From positions 248,001-312,000 of the forward strand of contig MCGT01000007.1 of NCBI GenBank assembly GCA_002104935.1: 64,000 nt of DNA, read 5' to 3'. A model generated the notes under the pieces. It worked only from the letters and a program-made list of their open reading frames with translations. It was not told where the DNA came from and ran no database searches. The position numbers and the translations under genes were made by a program. Shown in pieces: positions 43,447-53,883 of the stretch. Numbering within the stretch: the stretch's first letter is position 1; each line of letters begins with the position of its first letter. This DNA is from Hesseltinella vesiculosa (Eukaryota; Mucoromycota; Mucoromycetes; Mucorales; Cunninghamellaceae).

Positions 43447-46400
43447 CTTTTGTCGCAAGATCTTTCTAGCCGAAAACAAAAAATAAGAGGAACAACAAAA
43501 AAAAAAAAAGCGGCTCAATCTTTTCTCCGCCGACTTGCCCAATTATTTCACCTTGCTGGACTATCTCATTGTTTTGCATTCGTGTGCAAAGTACAGGGAG
43601 AGTTTGCCTGGGTGAATATGAACATCCTGAAAAAAAAGAGCCACTCTACAGCATTTTTTTGAAATTAGAATCCACGTAAAAGGTTTCATGGATGCTAGAA
43701 TTCAAAAATGGTGATGACGTTGCAAGGAAGGCCCATTTTTTTTTTTGGTAACTCTCGTTCTTCACCGTCTTCTCCAAGTGCTGTATAATTTTCTAGCTGT
43801 CAATACTCCCCATGAAGTACCAATTCTATACAAGGTTTGGTGTCAATCCTATCATCTGCCATCCTTTCACGCTATATACCAAAAACGCAAAGGCTGAGCT
43901 GGCAGTTTGGTGGCAGCGACCGTTTCTGGGGGGGGGGCAACCTCCAGAATTGAATCCTCGCAGTAAACAGATCACGATCACCATGGTGGGCAAACCTCGG
44001 CCACTTTATAATTTTTTCCCACTTCCAAACTGTTCAGACTGTTAGCCCAGCTACCAGCGTCATTGCTCTCCTGCCCCTATTTTTCATTTGCATGTTTTTT
44101 TTCCCTTACCATCGTGCTCCACAAGATGCACTGAGGCATGTACTGTTGCTTCAATGATGAGGTCTGCATCTTCCGGTTCAAGAGGTTCATTGAGTGTTTT
44201 CATGAGGTAGAGCTTAAAAGCGCTCCTGTGAGATTCTGATCATCTTTCGTCGTTTTTAGCCGGGGAATCGTTGGCCACATAATGATCTCGACAGCAATTT
44301 GGCGCCAGTTTACACGGACATGTTTTACGATGCTCTAGCTCTTTCTGATGATATCTGAGAGGGACCTTCACCACTTGAACTTTTCTGTATCATTCATGTG
44401 TATCTGCCGCCATGCCAAACCTCATGTTCTGCTGGGGCAATTGCTTTTTTTTTATCAAAAACGAAACGAGCAGAGACTTTTGAGTGGTATTGTTTCTTGA
44501 AAATCAGGCCCATTGGTAATGTCCAAATGATGAAAAAAAATGACAATACCAGACATCATCTAAGAGATGACATCCTGGCAAAAGAAAACCATCAGAGCCA
44601 GGCGATCTTCACCCAGCAATCTGAAAATTTCAGTGTCACCATTCCTGAGCTTGTGGTCCCTTGAAAGCTCCATGTCCACCCGTTCGATGGAAGTGCTGCG
44701 CAGCTCGAAACTCTTTTTTGTAAAAAAATCGGTTGCCGTTTTCGCCGCTTCTGATTGGCTCTGGTGGCACCGTGCTCCCTCTCAACAAATCAGCCATGTT
44801 AAACGGATAAAGCAAATGGTTTTATTGGCTATTATATGTACCTGAGTAATGGCGGCTGTCTTGCGCAAGGTAAGGCCTTTTAGGAGACTGAAGAGCGAAA
44901 CAAGAAAGGCTGGCCACACATGATATCTTCCGGGCTGGATTTCAATATGCTTTTGTTCCTGGTGCCTGGCAAGTCTCTCGTGGACTCTTGTCAGGAATTT
45001 CTCGAAAATCAGCAAGCGAAAACCTGGCCTAAAGATCACCAACCTTTGCAAGCTGACAACACGAAATGTGCTAAGTCCAAAAGAGCATCCTTTTTCGATG
45101 CCGCGTTCCTCAGTGTAAGCGGTATTGCAAAATGTCACTTGCCTAACAAGATTATTCACCAGGGTTGCCCCTGTGTCAATGAGAGTAGATTGGGATGAAC
45201 GCTGTTCTTATTCAAGGGGTGAGGGCGGGTAATGAAAAATGACACAATGAGGCCGGTTTAACAATCCGAAGAAAATGAAAAAAAAAGACGCAAACGCATT
45301 GAATCCTTGATCTTTTTTTAGTCATTTTTCATATACGCACAGTTGAAAAGGACCCTTATCTAAAAAAAAAGAAAAAGGGGGGACGTTCTCCTTGAGCATG
45401 GAAACACAGCAATCACGATATCCCCCCTTTTGCCCTGCCCCACCAAGAGAGAAAACGGCAGCCACGCGGTTTGATTTGCGAAGCAAAAAGGCTCATTGAA
45501 AGGAGGTGTTGCCATTCCCGGGAATGCATCGAGATGATAACTCGGTGCCATCAGAGAAGCAGCGTGGAGTTCTTTTTTTTTTTTTTTTTCGGTCCAGGCG
45601 GCGGAACAGGACCTCCAGCGAGCGGAGGTTCCTGGGTAGCTCTGAAACGTGTTTACGTTGCATTGTTTGAAAAGAGAGCAAGGCTGTGTGTTTTGTTATT
45701 GTTTTCATTCGTTAGATGATGTTCATTTTTTTTAAAAATAATAATAATAATGCGCGTTCTTAAAAATTAATCCAAGCAAAACGTTGGGATAGAATGCCCG
45801 AGGCAAAAAAAAATGATCGACACATTTTTCTCTCTGTTTTTTGCATGTTTGCGGTTAAAAATAGCATAGACTGCAAAAATAGAGAAGATCATTCAGGAAC
45901 GGGGGCATTGTTGATTTGGCCATTTGAGGGACTTGAGAGAAACTCGTTATCTAAAGCGTGCAAAAAATGTCACCATCGAGAAGAATGGGAAAAAAAAAGC
46001 ATCTTACATGGCCTTCCAAACTCGGTATGGTTAATTCATTTTTTTTTTTTTTGACTTTAATGATATGACTAGAAATCTCAGTTTCATGATGCCTACACAT
46101 GAGAAAAAGAAAAAAGATGGATTGCATCTTTTTTCAAGATAGTCATGTGCAACCATCTCACCCCCCCCTTCATTTTTGTCGATGGGAACCGAGCTAATCA
46201 TAGCCACAGTGGTGCTGAGACAACAAGCAAAAGAATTGGCACAAACAAAAAACAATCAAGGGGAAAGTCTCAGGAGCCCTGTCTAGAACAAATCGATAGC
46301 CAAACAACAATGTGTTTCCGAGAGGAGACGAGGGAGGCACTGAACATGCAAGCCAAAAAAAAAAAAAAGCGCAGCTTTTTTTCATCTTTTTTTTTTTTGA

Positions 46401-46682
46401 AAGGTGGAAGGATGGATGTAGCTTTATTAGATGACATTTGATCGGATCAGAGAGCATGGCAGTGATTCGGAGAAAAAAAATTACAAGGGAAAAAAGAATA
46501 AAAAAGATGGAGCGTGGTACAAACTATTTTTTTGGGGGGGACGAGGAGAGAAATGAAAGTGTGGGTGGGGGGGGGTCCGGATGGATGAAGGACGGATCAT
46601 GGCGAAGGAGAGATTCAGAAAAAAATGGATCGAGGGTGACTCCGATCTATTTTTTTTTTTTTTTTTTTTTTGTTAGAATGGG
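43447..46682. other. Gene-poor region, no convincing gene
   Basis: 3.2 kb with many homopolymer runs. Open frames exist at 44398-44664, 44920-45198 (plus) and 44782-45159 (minus), but none shows a domain and they overlap each other. A G-run block occurs at 43927-43937 and at 46535-46542, and a C-run at 46161-46167. I see no RNA gene. Decayed coding DNA is possible around 44400-45200. Confidence 0.4.
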
Positions 46683-48443
46683 TCAGGCGGATCGACCATT
46701 CTTGAATTTTTGAGACCATTTTTTGACCCAGGCGGGGGAGCTAGGCTGGAGGGAGAGGCGACGGCCAGAGGTTTTGGAATGCGAAGAGGGGGAATTCAGA
46801 TCGGAGGAGCAAGAAGAGGAGGAAGAGGTGGCTTCGGAAGCAAGCGGGGTCGGAGCCAGAGAGGGTTGAGAGGGCGGTTGAGAGAGAGGACGGCGGCGGT
46901 TGGCAGGAGTGGGTGGTTCGAGGGTTTGGTGCTCTTGCTGCATTCGTCGCAAAGCACGCTTTTCACCATACTGAGCAGCCTTGGCATAGTACTGCATGGC
47001 AAGGGCGTGGTTTTTCTGGATGCCGATGCCGACTTCATAAAAGTAGCCGACGGCGTAGACGGCTTTAGGAAGGCCGCCATGGTCGGCGGCACGCAAGGCC
47101 CAGGCAAAGGCCTGTTCATCGTCAGGAGGGAGGATGTCTTGAGCGCCGACCAGGTACCAAGCTGTCAAGGCAAAGCAGGCTTGAGGATGCCCCTGTTCTG
47201 CAGCCAAGCTATAATAGTGCATGGACAGATGCGGGTCCACGGTGCAGCCCAGGCGACCAAACTCGTAGCACTCTCCTAACCGAAAACAGGATGGCGCATA
47301 ATGGAGACTGGCAGCTTCTTGGTACAATCGCACGGCGTATTCATGGTCCAAAAAGATAATCGACGCAAGCCCTCGTTCGTGCAGTTGAGCCAGTTCATGC
47401 AATGCATGTGGATACTCCGCAGTGCTTGCTTCTGCTGACCGTTTGAGCCATTTGTGCCCATCGCGAATGTTGATCGACATGCCCAAGTCGCCTTTGATTT
47501 GCGCCAATCCAAGCCGATACATGGCACCTGGGTGATTCAACGTGGCGGCTTTCCTAAAAGTCGAGGGGTTAAAAAAAAGGTGAATGAACATCTCATCTCC
47601 CTCCCCCCCCCCCAAAAAAAAAAACGGGATTTTACCGATAAAATTGAGCGGCTTTCGCTTTATCACGACGGGTGCCAACCCCATCTTCATAACACTTGGC
47701 GGTTCTAGTTGAAAAAGAAAAAACAAGGTGGGTTCATCTTGGTACCTGGAAAATCGGGGGCAGTTTTCATTTTACCTGTAGGCGGCGTCGGGGTGGTGGT
47801 GCTTGGCGGCTTGGACGAAAAGCGGGAAAGCTTTGTCAAACTCGGGTTTGTGGGATTTGTGCAACAATCCGGACGCAAACATGTTGGCGAGATAATATTG
47901 ACTGGGGCCATGGCCACGGGTAGAAAGCTGACGCAGGAGCTTGGCGGCTTCGGCTAGGTAGGTGTGGGAGACATCGGTTTGGGAGTGGTCATCCAAGGGA
48001 TCGTCCATCAAACGCTTGGCAGCTTCGACGAGGAAGATGGCAAAGTCGCACTGGATTTCAAAATCGTTGGTTTTTTTGGCGTTGGAGTGGTACATGTTGA
48101 TGGTTTTGGCATAGGATAAAAGCGAGGCGTTTTGACCTGGTTTGAGATGCGAATGATCCAGGAGCGGGTCGGTGTTGACGGAGATCAGGCTCATGGAGGA
48201 CGACGATTGCCAGCCGTGGTAGGGTTGGCGGGGGGACAGCGGTGAGGTGGGTGACTGTGGAGGGGGTGAGATGGAGGAAGAAGGGAGGTCGGTTTGCAAG
48301 GGAAGGCGTGGTGGAGCGGGTTGGGGGGAAGGCAAGGTGGGTAACGGTTTCTTTTCCTGGGGTGGCGTGGGTGCAGGCGGCTGGTGAAGCATCAACTTTT
48401 CTGGCATCGACAGCTGAAAGTCATTTGCAGCCACTTGTAGCAT
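46683..48443 (-). CDS. Sel1-repeat protein, chitin synthase activator Skt5/Chs4-like
   Basis: Three exons (48443-47776, 47704-47636, 47553-46683) add to 535 residues. The N-terminal third is Pro/Ser-rich and disordered. Then come Sel1-like repeats (GHGPSQYYLANMFASGLL, YEDGVGTRRDKAKAAQFYRK, PGAMYRLGLAQIKGD, ALHELAQLHERG, SCFRLGECYEFG, YAVGYFYEVGIGIQKNHALA). The order and the region just before the repeats (IQCDFAIFLVEAAKRL) resemble fungal Skt5, which recruits and activates chitin synthase III at growth sites. The C-terminal tail is Ser-rich and ends NGRSA, without a CaaX box. Function is inferred from family. Confidence 0.83.
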
Positions 48444-49119
48444 GATGTATTAAAAAAGTATGAAGATCTATGAAAGGGAAGAACAAGGAAAAAGAAGGGA
48501 AAAAAGTGGCACTAGATGAATTTATAGAGCGCAGTGGGTAAGCTAACCCCCTTTTTTCTTACGACCCCCCAGTCTTTTTTTTTTTTTTTTTTTTTCTATT
48601 TATGCAAACGAGCGAATGGATGCATTTCCAAACATCACATGGTTTTCCTTTCTGGTTGACAAGCGTCTTTTTATCGTTCTGTTTTGTTTAGTGCAAAAAA
48701 AAAAAAAAAATAGACTTGACAAAAACAAAAAAAACTCCTGATGTGGCTCATATTTTATCAAGTTTTTTTTTTATATGAACGATCTGACTTGGAGCCCTTG
48801 TTTCTCCTTTTTCGATGGCAAATGGACTCTTTGAAAAAGGGATGGAAAAGGGGGGACAACAAAATGAAGGTGCCTCCTTCAGGTGTCTTGGCAAGTTCTT
48901 CAGCAAATGAACGCCTTTCATTTTGCCTTTTTATCATTGCGTTTTGCACTGTCTCGACCCCGTTCCCAACTCCTTTTTTTTTTTTTTTCATTCCCTCCCT
49001 TCCCATGCCCCTCATGCTTTTTATTCTTGCTCTCTTTTTGTTTGTGTTGAAATGTGCGTTGAGATAGCGTATTTTTTATTTGGGTTCGAGCCTAAACCAA
49101 ATGTGGGGACCCTTTCCAT
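48444..49119. other. Intergenic, no gene seen
   Basis: Promoter side of the Skt5-like gene and 3' flank of the membrane-protein gene. T-runs at 48574-48595, A-run at 48696-48710, T-run at 48975-48989. A plus-strand frame at 48741-49067 (108 residues) is driven by T-runs and is not called. Confidence 0.4.
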
Positions 49120-50004
49120 TCAATCCACACTTGACTTTTTGGTGTATGCTTGATGGGTCTGCAAAGAAAAAAAAAGAGATGAGCCTCGGATCCTCTGTTT
49201 TTCGATGATGCTTACCGGCAACTGGTAATCTCGCTTCCGCCATCCCTAAAAAAAAAAAGAGTGATGATCGTCAAAAAATAAGCTATGAGGGCCATCTTTC
49301 CACGTGCCACTCCTTTTTACCTTCCAAGTCATCCCAACAATGAGACTGAGGATGCAAAGCGATAAAAAGAGTGAAAAGGTCGAGGCGAGAGACCAAGAAG
49401 CGTGGGTGGACGAGATGGAAGGATCCACCAAAGGTGGGTCGTTCAAAGGGATATATCGGATGGGGCGGCTGTTCTTGACTGTGTCGATGGCTTGTTCCAA
49501 GGAGGTAACAATGGCGCGATCAAGCTCATCGATGCGCTTTTGCTCTAGTAACTGGAGACGGCTGGTGGGAGGAATGGTATCTTGAGACATGGGTTGGTTG
49601 GCTGCAGCCAGGTCAACGTCGTCTGCATGCTGAGGAGTTTCCTTCTCCAACAAGTAGGACGGTGGCGGATGAAGACCGGCGTCCAGCGAGTCTTGGTAAT
49701 GCCCTTGATTGTCAATGTCATTGTCATTATCGTCCTCGTCGAAATGGTTGTCATCATCGTCAACATCGTCTTCTTCGTCTTCTTCTTCCTCGTCGTCCTC
49801 GTCGTTCGTGTAGTCTAGGTTGGGCTCGGTTGGTGGAAACATGTCAGGTTGGTATTGTTCCTGTTGTAACAGTTTTGCCATTTCTTCTTCCACTGGCCAT
49901 TCGTCCATGGCCAGTTCATGGATCAGATCGGACTGCAGCGGCAGGTACGCCAGTGCCGGGTAAAGGTGATACAGCAAGGTGAGTAACACTAGCCTTCGTT
50001 TCAT
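49120..50004 (-). CDS. Single-pass membrane protein with acidic luminal region
   Basis: Three exons (50004-49321, 49245-49216, 49158-49120) give 250 residues. Residues 1-20 form a signal peptide (MKRRLVLLTLLYHLYPALAY). The mature region is strongly acidic (a run of Asp/Glu/Asn near residues 66-98) and has no Cys. One membrane helix (ASTFSLFLSLCILSLIVGMT) lies near residue 210. It is followed by a short basic cytosolic tail spread over three exons (WKGWRKRDYQLP then THQAYTKKSSVD). This is a type I topology, probably ER or vesicular. I do not recognise the family. Exon 2 is only 30 nt. Confidence 0.7.
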
Positions 50005-50416
50005 TGTGAACTGTAGAATGCCAAAGATGTAATATATTTAAAAAAAAAAAAAAAAAAAAAAGTAAAAAGAGGGTCGAAATAGGGCACTGGCTTGCGTGCC
50101 TGCTGTCTACTGCCGGTTTTTCCAAAAAAAGAACTTTTGGTTGTAGCACAAACGCACGCTACAAGCGTTTTTCGCAAAGCGCCGGTGACACAGGACCCCA
50201 AACCACTCCAAAAAAAAAAAAAAAAAAAACCAAGGTTTACAAATTAAAAAGAATAAAAAAAGCGTTAAAAAAAAAGGTTACAGGAGCATGCGGCAAAGAG
50301 AAGAATCAAACGTAGAGAATCAAATCATGAAAAAAAAAGGGGGGAAATGCATTTTGGTATGAAAAATAAAGTTTGTGTAAATGCCTGTGTGGGGGGGTTT
50401 TTTTTTCAAGAGTTCA
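50005..50416. other. Intergenic, A-rich
   Basis: Promoter of the membrane-protein gene and 3' flank of the WD40 gene. Contains A-runs at 50040-50061 and 50210-50229, and TTTTTTT at 50398-50406. No gene seen. Confidence 0.4.
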
Positions 50417-52345
50417 CTACTTCATATCCAAGATGACGACCTAAACAAGAATAAAAATCAGGTAAGGAACATGCCGGTTCATGGAAGAGCTTACCTGTTT
50501 GTTGGAGGTGCAGGCAGCCAATTTGGAACCATCCTTGTTGAAATGCACTTCAAAGATCCCGCCGTCGGCCTTGTATGTTTTCTGCAGTGTACCGGTCTTG
50601 GCATTCCAGATATTCAACAGCTCGTCAAAGCTGCCAGAGGCCAGCTGATCGGCATCGGGGCTAAAGGATATAGAGTAGACAGCCTCGGCGTGGTTCTTGA
50701 GGACATGGATACAGGTGCCGGTGAGGGCATCCCAGAGACGAATGGTGGAGTCGAAGCTGCCGGTGGCCAAAATGCGTTTGGAGGGGTCATTCACCACGGG
50801 TGCCCATTGCAAGGTGTAGATCTGCAGCTGGTGACCACGGATGATTTGAATGGGTTGATCGGAGCTGAGTGACCAGATCTTGGTGGTCATGTCATCTGAA
50901 CACGATGCCAGGTATTGACCGGTAGGGTCCCACCGTATGGAGTTGATTTCATCGTCATGGGCTGTCCAGCGTTTGATGGGTTCCGACGTGCCTACACGGC
51001 ACACAAAGATCATCTTGTCCGACGAGCACGAGGCAAAAGTGGTGTTGTCCATCCAGTCAACATCCAGAATAGCCGCTTAAAATAAAAAATGAGTTCTTGT
51101 CTTTCCATGCCGTCGATCACTTACAGGAATGGAATTCAAACTGCTGCTTCATGATGCCTGTGTTTGGATTCCACACCACCGTTGTTGTGTCAGCACTGCC
51201 ACTAAGCAATAAATCGCCTTTGCGGTTCCATTTCAAACTAAAGATCGGTCCTCGGTGCTGTGCCATGGCATGAATTAATTCACCCTTTTCGGTCCAAATC
51301 CGAGCTTGACCATCATAAGAACCCGATGCCAATAACGTACCAGAAGGCTAAATGAAAAAAAAAAAATAAGCGTGTCATGCTAAGGGTAAAAAAAAAAAAA
51401 AAAAAAAGGGCTTACATTCCAATCCAAGGTGGTGACATCTTTGCTATCAGTGGCATTGGGCAAATGGTTCAGAACAGTGGGGTTGGGCACCTTGCCATGT
51501 TTGTCGGGCACTGTCCATAATCGAGCCGTGGCATCGCCCGAACCCGACGCCAATAGATTGCTAATCACAGGGTTCCAAGAGCAGGAGAACACTTCACTTT
51601 GATGACCAGACAAAATAATCACATCATTCCCATCAATTGTCTCTGGCTTGTCTTCCATTTTGACATCTTTAAAAAAAAGTGGAGGTGAGACCTCGTGACC
51701 TCGAAAAAAAAAACAGGCAGCTTTTTTTGGGAACCTTTACCATCACCGCCAGCAGTGGTGTCTTGTTTGATAATATGACCGTTGGTTGTGGAGGGGACAT
51801 TGGCTGTCACAGGTTCTTGTTTCGGTGAGCCCATGTCGGTATCTTCGTCCTTCTTGGGACGCTTGTCGCGTTCTTTCTTGTCTTGTGTGTCTTCTTTTCG
51901 TTGGCGTTTATTGGCAAGAGGAGCAGGTGACATACGCTGCTCTCGATACGTATTGCCTGTCAAATGACATTCATGCTGCCCCAAAAGTGTAAAAGGAGCT
52001 TTGCATTCTACCAATTCGCCATCCTAAAAAAAAAAAGTGAGCGGATGGCGACAAAACAAAAGGAGGAGAGCTGTTTTCAATTTGCCTCGTTCATATGCGT
52101 TTCAATATCCATAAACTGCAAGCCTTTGTGAATAATGTTAATGAGCATGCCTGGTGGAATCGTCGCGTCTCGATAGGCTGATTTCTCCATTTGACTTTCA
52201 TATTGGAATGCAAAAGACGAATGTCGAAACCCTAAACAATGAATGAGTAGGTCAGTTTCAACAAACAAGTAGGGTGTTAGCATTTACCAGATTCCTGGAG
52301 ATAGCGAAAAACGATAGCGTTGACTTCTTCACTTGTAAGTGTCAT
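50417..52345 (-). CDS. LisH-WD40 corepressor subunit (TBL1/Sif2-like)
   Basis: Seven exons (52345-52288, 52231-52086, 52023-51741, 51666-51416, 51347-51125, 51075-50495, 50440-50417) add to 521 residues. The N-terminus is a LisH motif ([20 protein letters not shown]) followed by the F-box-like MNEDGELVEC region. A basic nuclear-localisation stretch ([14 protein letters not shown]) follows. Then come WD40 blades with typical GH..WD spacing ([91 protein letters not shown]). This is TBL1/TBLR1 in animals and Sif2 in yeast, part of histone deacetylase corepressor complexes. The second intron uses a GC donor. Confidence 0.92.
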
Positions 52346-52451
52346 TGAATTGGTTGGATGAATGTGTGCTCGTAAAAACGAAAAGTGTGATTAAGAAATA
52401 GGATGGAAGAAATAGAGACTGAGAGAAAGAGGGTAAGAATGTTCTAATAAA

Positions 52452-52453
<2 letters not shown>

Positions 52454-52485
<32 letters not shown>
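52454..52485. repeat. (GA)n microsatellite in the TBL1/MGE1 divergent promoter
   Basis: About 16 uninterrupted AG dinucleotides, 109 bp upstream of the TBL1-like start and 242 bp upstream of MGE1. A purine-rich stretch (gaagaaaaggaagaaaagaa) follows. The spacing suggests a promoter-proximal position. Confidence 0.85.
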
Positions 52486-52486
<1 letters not shown>

Positions 52487-52726
52487 AGATACAATGCACA
52501 AGCAACGAATCAATACCAAGAGGTTTAGAGTACCAAAAACAGAGAAAAGAAGAAAAAGGAAGAAAAGAAGAAAAGACAACAAAAAAAAAAAAAAAAAGAG
52601 CCACTTTGCTGTCCAGCGATGTGATTGGCTGGCGCACATTAAGACAAAAACTTTTTTTGACCATTGCCAAAAGCAACAGACTTTTCTCTTTCTTAAATTC
52701 ATTAAAAAGAACCTCCAATCCTCATC

Positions 52727-53583
52727 ATGTCTCTTCTTCGACAAGCTGCTATGCGATCTGTGCGTCAACCTATGCTGATGCGCCCCACCTTTACATCCAT
52801 GCGCTTTGCTTATTCCACCGAATCTGACAAGCCTGAAGACAAACCCAAGGCTGACGCCAAAGAAAAGGAACAAAAGGAACAAAAGCCTGCTAATCCCGAA
52901 GATGAACTTCGCTCCCAAGTGGCCGAAAAGGACAAGAAGATTGCAGAACTCCAAGTAAGTCAACAAAAAGGAATGGGTTTGGCTTGAGAAATGGGGGTTT
53001 GCCATGGCAGCAAGGGTTGAAAGTGTGGGAGGAGGGGGTTGTTTACGGTGGGGCCGGACTTTTTTTTTTTTTTTTTTTTTGACAGATCAAGGGGAAGTGA
53101 AAACTGACCACTTGTTTTTAGGACGCTTACTTGCGCTGTTTGGCTGACCAAGAAAACTTGCGTGAAAGAGGACGCAAGGAAACGACAGCTGCCAAGGAAT
53201 TTGCTATTCAAAAGTTTGCCAAGGACTTGCTGGACACCGTGGATATCTTGAACATGGCCTTGAATGCTGTGCCTGAAGGCCTGCGTACCAAGGAAGGTGC
53301 TGAAAAGGAACCTAGCGCTCTCCTCGCCGAGCAATTGTCCAACCTGTACACTGGTGTGAACATGACGCAAACCGAACTGGTCAAGACCTTGAAACGTCAC
53401 GGTGTGGAACAACACAACCCTGAAGGTGAAGTCTTTGACCCCAACTTGCACCAAGCTCTTTTCCAAGCCCCCATGCCTGATAAGGAGGCCGGTACCATCT
53501 TCTCTGTGCAAAAGCTAGGCTATACCATCAAGGGCCGTGTCTTGCGTCCTGCTCAAGTCGGTGTCGTTGCTGAATCCAAGTAA
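52727..53583 (+). CDS. MGE1: Mitochondrial GrpE nucleotide-exchange factor (Mge1)
   Basis: Two exons (52727-52954, 53122-53583) give 229 residues. The first exon holds a presequence rich in Arg, Ser and Met (MSLLRQAAMRSVRQPMLMRP) and a coiled-coil segment. The second has the GrpE core: DAYLRCLADQENLRERGRKE, FAIQKFAKDLLDTVDILNMA, then FDPNLHQALFQAP and the beta-cap ending VQKLGYTIKGRVLRPAQVGV. It exchanges ADP for ATP on mitochondrial Hsp70 during import and folding. Head-to-head with the TBL1-like gene across a 381-bp spacer. Confidence 0.95.
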
Positions 53584-53883
53584 AAAAAAAAATCCCCTTT
53601 TTCCACTCTTTCTTGTATAGATCTCTTGCTTCTTTTTTTTTGTGTAATCTCTTAAACCCTCCCCTCTCTTGTTTTCCTTTTTTTTTTTTGTATAGAACTT
53701 CATCGTCATGCAATCATCATAAAAACATACTGTATCTGTCACATAGAAATATAAGCCTCGGATCCCTTCTTTTTAATAGGCATAGAGAAAGGATTTCTTT
53801 GCACAAAGGTGGTATCTTTTTGAATGCGACAATGGAGAGTGAGAAAAAAAAATACATGTAAAAAAAAAGGTGGCGCAACAACC

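Noticed and set aside
44398..45198. Overlapping frames on both strands in the 43.4-46.7 kb gap
   Set aside because: No domain, mutually overlapping, no splice pattern that joins them sensibly.
49075..49105. gggttcgagcc, resembling a tRNA B box
   Set aside because: No acceptor-stem partner or anticodon arm can be formed around it.
51731..51740. GTTCCC donor in the TBL1-like gene
   Set aside because: A GTAAAG donor six bases upstream gives an equally good frame and a much better consensus.
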